Shown here: one piece after another, positions 59,892 to 64,000 of the stretch | How the letters are laid out: every line of letters starts with the position of its first letter | How positions within the stretch are numbered: position 1 is the stretch's first letter | Program-made: the position numbers and the translations under genes | Notes under the pieces: model-generated | What the model saw: only the letters and a program-made list of their open reading frames with translations | Told to the model about the DNA's origin: nothing | The model's database searches: none | NCBI GenBank assembly: GCA_028285495.1 | Contig: JANQPB010000022.1 | Coordinates: 65,969 to 129,968 of the forward strand | DNA from: Acidimicrobiales bacterium | GTDB lineage: Bacteria; Actinomycetota; Acidimicrobiia; Acidimicrobiales; SZUA-35 | Direction: 5' to 3' | DNA length: 64,000 nucleotides

Positions 59892-61208
59892 ATGACCGTC
59901 GAGTTCACCCTGCCCGACATCGGCGAGGGCCTGCACGAGGCCGAGATCGTCCGCTGGCTGGTCGCCGAAGGCGACGAGATCAACCGGAACCAACCGTTCG
60001 TGGAGATCCTGACCGACAAGTCGAACGTCGAGATGCCGGCCCCGGCCGCCGGGGTGGTGGCCCGGCTCGGAGCCGACGAGGGCCAGCTGGTCCAGGTCGG
60101 CGAGCTGCTGATCGTGATCGAGGACCGCGGGTCGAGCGACCCCTCGCCACCGGACGGCGCCGACGCCGCGTCGCCGGCGCCCGGAACACAGCCGGAAACG
60201 GCGCCCGGGACACAGCCGGAAACGGCGCCCGGAACACAGCCGGCGGTCGAGCACGGCTCGGCGGCCCGAGCGGGCGGCGGGGCCGGCAAGCGGCCGAAGG
60301 CCTCGCCGGCCACCCGGAAGCTGGCGGTCGAGCTCGGCGTCGACCTGACCACGGTGCCCGGCACGGGGCCAGGCGGCCGCATCCTGGCCGACGACGTCCG
60401 GGCATGGGCCGAGGACGATCTCGAACCCGAGCCGGCGGCCCCGCCCGCCACCCCGCCGCCGACCCCGGCGAGCCGCCCGACACCCGCTGCGGCGCCTGGC
60501 GGGCTCGGCTGGATGGAGGTCGGCACCCACCCGCTCCGGGGGATCCGCCGGTCGACGGCCAGGGCCATGGACCGCTCGTGGTCGACGATCCCCCACATCA
60601 GCGCCTCCAGGGAGATCGACGCCACCCCACTGCTGGCGGCCCGAGCGGAACTACGGGACCTGCAGGGCGACGACGGGCCGCCGATCACGCCGCTGGCGCT
60701 CGTGACCCTGGCGGTGGCCAGGGCCCTGCGCCGCTACCCGGTGATCGGGGCCAGCCTCGACCTCGACGGCGAGACGATCACCGTGCCGGACCACGTCGGC
60801 ATCGGCATCGCCGTCGCCACCGACCGGGGCCTCGTGGTGCCGGTGGTGGCCGACGCCGACCGGCACGGTGTCGCCGGGCTGGCGGCGGAGATCCATCGCC
60901 TGTCGACCGCCGCCAGGGACCACGCGCTCACGCCGAGCGACACCACGGGCGGGACCCACACCATCACCAACTACGGCTCGGCCGGTGGCCACCTGGCCAC
61001 ACCGATCATCCGACCGGGCGAGACGGCGATAACCGGGCTCGGCGGGATCGAGCCGCGACCGATCGTCGTCGACGGCGAGGTGGTGGCCCGACCGACGCTG
61101 CCCGTCGTCGTCTGCGCCGACCACCGGCTGATCGACGGCGACGTCATGTCGGCGTTCCACGGCGACCTCTGCCGGAGCCTGTCGGCCCCGGTCGGGCTGC
61201 TGCTGTGA
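59892..61208 (+). CDS. 2-oxoacid dehydrogenase E2 (dihydrolipoyl acyltransferase)
   Basis: 438 residues. One lipoyl domain (Lys43 in ILTDKSNVEM), a Pro/Thr/Glu linker with an eight-residue repeat (PGTQPETA), a peripheral-subunit-binding domain (SPATRKLAVELGVDLTTVPGTGPGGRILADDV), a second Pro-rich linker and the catalytic domain ending with the active-site DHRLIDGD. Acyl group unknown; branched-chain acyl-CoA or acetyl-CoA. The ATG follows the E1 beta stop by 16 bases. Confidence 0.94.
   Translation: MTVEFTLPDIGEGLHEAEIVRWLVAEGDEINRNQPFVEILTDKSNVEMPAPAAGVVARLGADEGQLVQVGELLIVIEDRGSSDPSPPDGADAASPAPGTQPETAPGTQPETAPGTQPAVEHGSAARAGGGAGKRPKASPATRKLAVELGVDLTTVPGTGPGGRILADDVRAWAEDDLEPEPAAPPATPPPTPASRPTPAAAPGGLGWMEVGTHPLRGIRRSTARAMDRSWSTIPHISASREIDATPLLAARAELRDLQGDDGPPITPLALVTLAVARALRRYPVIGASLDLDGETITVPDHVGIGIAVATDRGLVVPVVADADRHGVAGLAAEIHRLSTAARDHALTPSDTTGGTHTITNYGSAGGHLATPIIRPGETAITGLGGIEPRPIVVDGEVVARPTLPVVVCADHRLIDGDVMSAFHGDLCRSLSAPVGLLL
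60177..60243 (+). repeat. 24-bp coding tandem repeat in the E2 linker
   Basis: Units at 60177-60200, 60201-60224 and a partial third to 60243 encode PGTQPETA-like repeats. One base differs between the units (GGAACACAG versus GGGACACAG), and the change is silent. Confidence 0.9.
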
Positions 61209-61272
61209 CCGCCGTGCCGGCCTCGCCCCTCGCTCGCCAACGACCGCACGCGACGACCGCAGCTCGCCGCTG

Positions 61273-62724
<1,452 letters not shown>

Positions 62725-62866
62725 GCGGCGGTCGCCGCCCGATCACCCGGGGGTCCTTGCCCCACCAGGGGGCCACTCGGTACGCTCCGATGGCAAGAAA
62801 AGACAAGCAACCCTCTAGGTGCCTCGACGGGCGAACGCGTGTTGGCAGTGGGAAGGACGGCCTCCA

Positions 62867-63136
62867 ATGGCTTGGGTTATCGGAATCATCGGCTCGATCA
62901 TCGCCGGTGGCATCATCGGCTTCATTGCCCGGGCGCTCGTGCCCGGCCGCCAGAACCTCTCGATCCCGATGACCGTCGGTCTCGGCATCGTCGGCATGCT
63001 GCTCGGCCAGATCGTCGGCCGGGTCATCACCCCGGACAACGAGGGCGTCCCCTGGATCGCCGGCGTCCTCTGTGCGGTCGTCGTGCTCTTCGCCCTGGTG
63101 CGGACCGGCAACCTCTCCCGCTTCACCGACTCCTGA
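62867..63136 (+). CDS. GlsB/YeaQ/YmgE-family membrane protein
   Basis: 89 residues, three membrane segments (VIGIIGSIIAGGIIGFIARALVPG, IPMTVGLGIVGMLLGQIVGRVI, VPWIAGVLCAVVVLFALV). The Transgly_assoc pattern GGxIGxxAR and GxxGxxLG is clear. Members respond to stress; the exact function is unknown. GGAAGGA is 9 bases before ATG 62867. The 142-base leader carries a TACGCT at 62780 and a possible small ORF. Confidence 0.88.
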   Translation: MAWVIGIIGSIIAGGIIGFIARALVPGRQNLSIPMTVGLGIVGMLLGQIVGRVITPDNEGVPWIAGVLCAVVVLFALVRTGNLSRFTDS

Positions 63137-63159
63137 CGCAGGCCCGCAGGGCCGGCGTC
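63135..63159. terminator. Hairpin between convergent genes
   Basis: GACGC-A-GGCCC-GCA-GGGCC-G-GCGTC is a 10-bp stem with one A-G bulge pair, from the stop of the GlsB gene to the stop of the RidA-like gene. Confidence 0.75.
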
Positions 63160-63544
63160 AACCGTCGGCGATGACGGTGGCGTCGATCTCCACCAACTGA
63201 CCGCCGAAGCCCAACAGGTGGGCCCCCAGGAGCGTCGCCGGCGGCACCGAGCCGCCGAACCAGTCGCGCACGGCGGCCCAGGCGTCGAGCAGGTTCTGGT
63301 GCGGTCCGACGACGTGCACGGTCACGCGGCGGACGTCGTCGACGGCGAACCCGTTGACGTCGAGCACCGTCCGGAGGTTCTCCAGGCAGGCGATGGCCTG
63401 CCCGACCGGGTCGTCGGCGCCGACCAGCTCGCCGTCGCCGTCGAGCGGGACCTGGCCGGCGACGAACAGCTGGTCGCCGACCCGCTCGGCGTAGCGATAC
63501 CCCGGGGTCTGGACCAGCCCGGCGTCGAGCTCCGCCTCGTTCAT
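63158..63544 (-). CDS. RidA/YjgF-family protein
   Basis: 128 residues. GYRYAERVGDQLFVAGQVPLDGDGELVG, DPVGQAIACLENLRTVLDVNGFAVDDVRRVTVHVV and QLVEIDATVIADG match the family, which forms trimers. The Arg of the deaminase active site (normally PARS) is replaced by PPATLL, so imine deamination as in true RidA is doubtful. GGAGG lies 10 bases before ATG 63544; GTG 63547 is also possible. Confidence 0.8.
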   Translation of the reverse strand: MNEAELDAGLVQTPGYRYAERVGDQLFVAGQVPLDGDGELVGADDPVGQAIACLENLRTVLDVNGFAVDDVRRVTVHVVGPHQNLLDAWAAVRDWFGGSVPPATLLGAHLLGFGGQLVEIDATVIADG

Positions 63545-63586
63545 CACCGGGTCGCCTCCGTCGCTGCCTGGACTCATGGCGGCAGC

Positions 63587-64000
63587 CTACCGAGCGGGCC
63601 GTTCGGCCAGCAGCCGATCGAGGGCTCGGGCCATGATGTCGGCGAGGGGGTGCCGGCGGGGCCGGTAGTAGAGGATCGCCGCCACCGCGTGCTGCAGCTC
63701 GAAGGCCCGACCACGGAGCCAGGTCGCCTCGTCGACCTCGAGCGCCTCCCGGAAGACCCGCCGGCCTCGGGGCCCGAGCACCGACCAGGCCGGCGTGAGG
63801 TCCTGGGCCGGGTCGGCCAACCCGGCCGATCCCCAGTCGATGATCGCCCCGAGCCCGCCACCGCCATGCGGTCCCGGGCCGACGAGCAGGTTGCCGGGGA
63901 GCAGGTCGCCGTGGACCAGCACGGGCTCGACCGGCCCTGCGTCGGCGACCTCCAACGTCTCGTCTGCGGCCAGGCGGACGGCGACGACGTCGAGGTGCTG
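63587..64000 (-). CDS. Aminoglycoside phosphotransferase-type kinase, C-terminal part (partial)
   Basis: The frame runs off the right end of the window; no start is present. The visible part has HGDLLPGNLLVG (catalytic loop of APH/choline-kinase-like enzymes) and IIDWGSAGLADPAQDLTPAW (metal-binding DWG-like Asp), followed by a helical C-terminal end. The N-terminal lobe is outside. It points towards the RidA-like gene, 43 bases away. The substrate could be an aminoglycoside, a macrolide or a metabolite. Confidence 0.82.
   Translation of the reverse strand, partial: QHLDVVAVRLAADETLEVADAGPVEPVLVHGDLLPGNLLVGPGPHGGGGLGAIIDWGSAGLADPAQDLTPAWSVLGPRGRRVFREALEVDEATWLRGRAFELQHAVAAILYYRPRRHPLADIMARALDRLLAERPAR

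Overview
The window is 64 kb of gene-dense, very G+C-rich chromosomal DNA. The gene content suggests an actinobacterium, most likely of the class Acidimicrobiia (inference from gene content, not a taxonomic test). Pointers are CofC and a deazaflavin (F420)-type nitroreductase-like protein, an imuA-imuB mutasome pair behind an actinobacterial-type LexA box, the divergent gpsA/cofC pair also known from mycobacteria, ATG/GTG starts with 4-bp overlaps, and many genes whose start lies 5-9 bases after a TANNNT-like -10 (leaderless style). I found no rRNA, tRNA, CRISPR array, insertion sequence or prophage.

Layout. 1-4.7 kb: the tail of an OmpR-type response regulator, an amt-glnK ammonium module, a methyltransferase, an MFS exporter and a small membrane protein. 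4.7-7.4 kb: imuB and imuA, read leftwards under a LexA box. 8.0-12.7 kb (minus strand): a phosphonate-oxidation operon (alkaline-phosphatase-superfamily hydrolase, PhnY-type dioxygenase, PhnZ-type HD oxygenase) preceded by a glucuronokinase-like GHMP kinase and two small proteins. 12.7-20.3 kb: acyl-CoA dehydrogenase, Rieske oxygenase, F420-type and glyoxalase-fold proteins, a P-loop kinase, a class V aminotransferase, a DUF2786 protein, an OsmC protein and RNase HII. 20.3-31.9 kb: a large glycosidase-like protein, gpsA, the cofC operon, then a PPOX-like protein, pyruvate:ferredoxin oxidoreductase and a dihydroorotate-dehydrogenase-like protein, and a NUDIX hydrolase.

32-43.5 kb: an exonuclease-like protein, a Tat-exported amidohydrolase, then nucleotide metabolism and salvage (purK, upp, cdd, add), a lipoprotein, a HAD hydrolase, an unusual ubiquitin-like/LysM protein, YqgE and methionine aminopeptidase. 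43.5-57.5 kb: membrane and surface functions (TauE/SafE, a CrcB fluoride-channel pair, lipoprotein), a catalytically degenerate GGDEF-EAL protein, a large LuxR-type ATPase regulator, a GPH-type transporter and a secreted copper radical oxidase with a ricin-type lectin domain. 57.7-62.7 kb: a complete E1alpha-E1beta-E2-E3 2-oxoacid dehydrogenase operon. The window ends with a GlsB-type membrane protein, a RidA-like protein and a truncated aminoglycoside phosphotransferase-type protein.

The observations most worth following are the phosphonate operon with possible PHO-box-like repeats, tandem duplications sitting exactly on the 3' ends of four genes, the ubiquitin-like/LysM membrane protein, the degenerate GGDEF-EAL protein, and the LexA-controlled imuAB pair without dnaE2.
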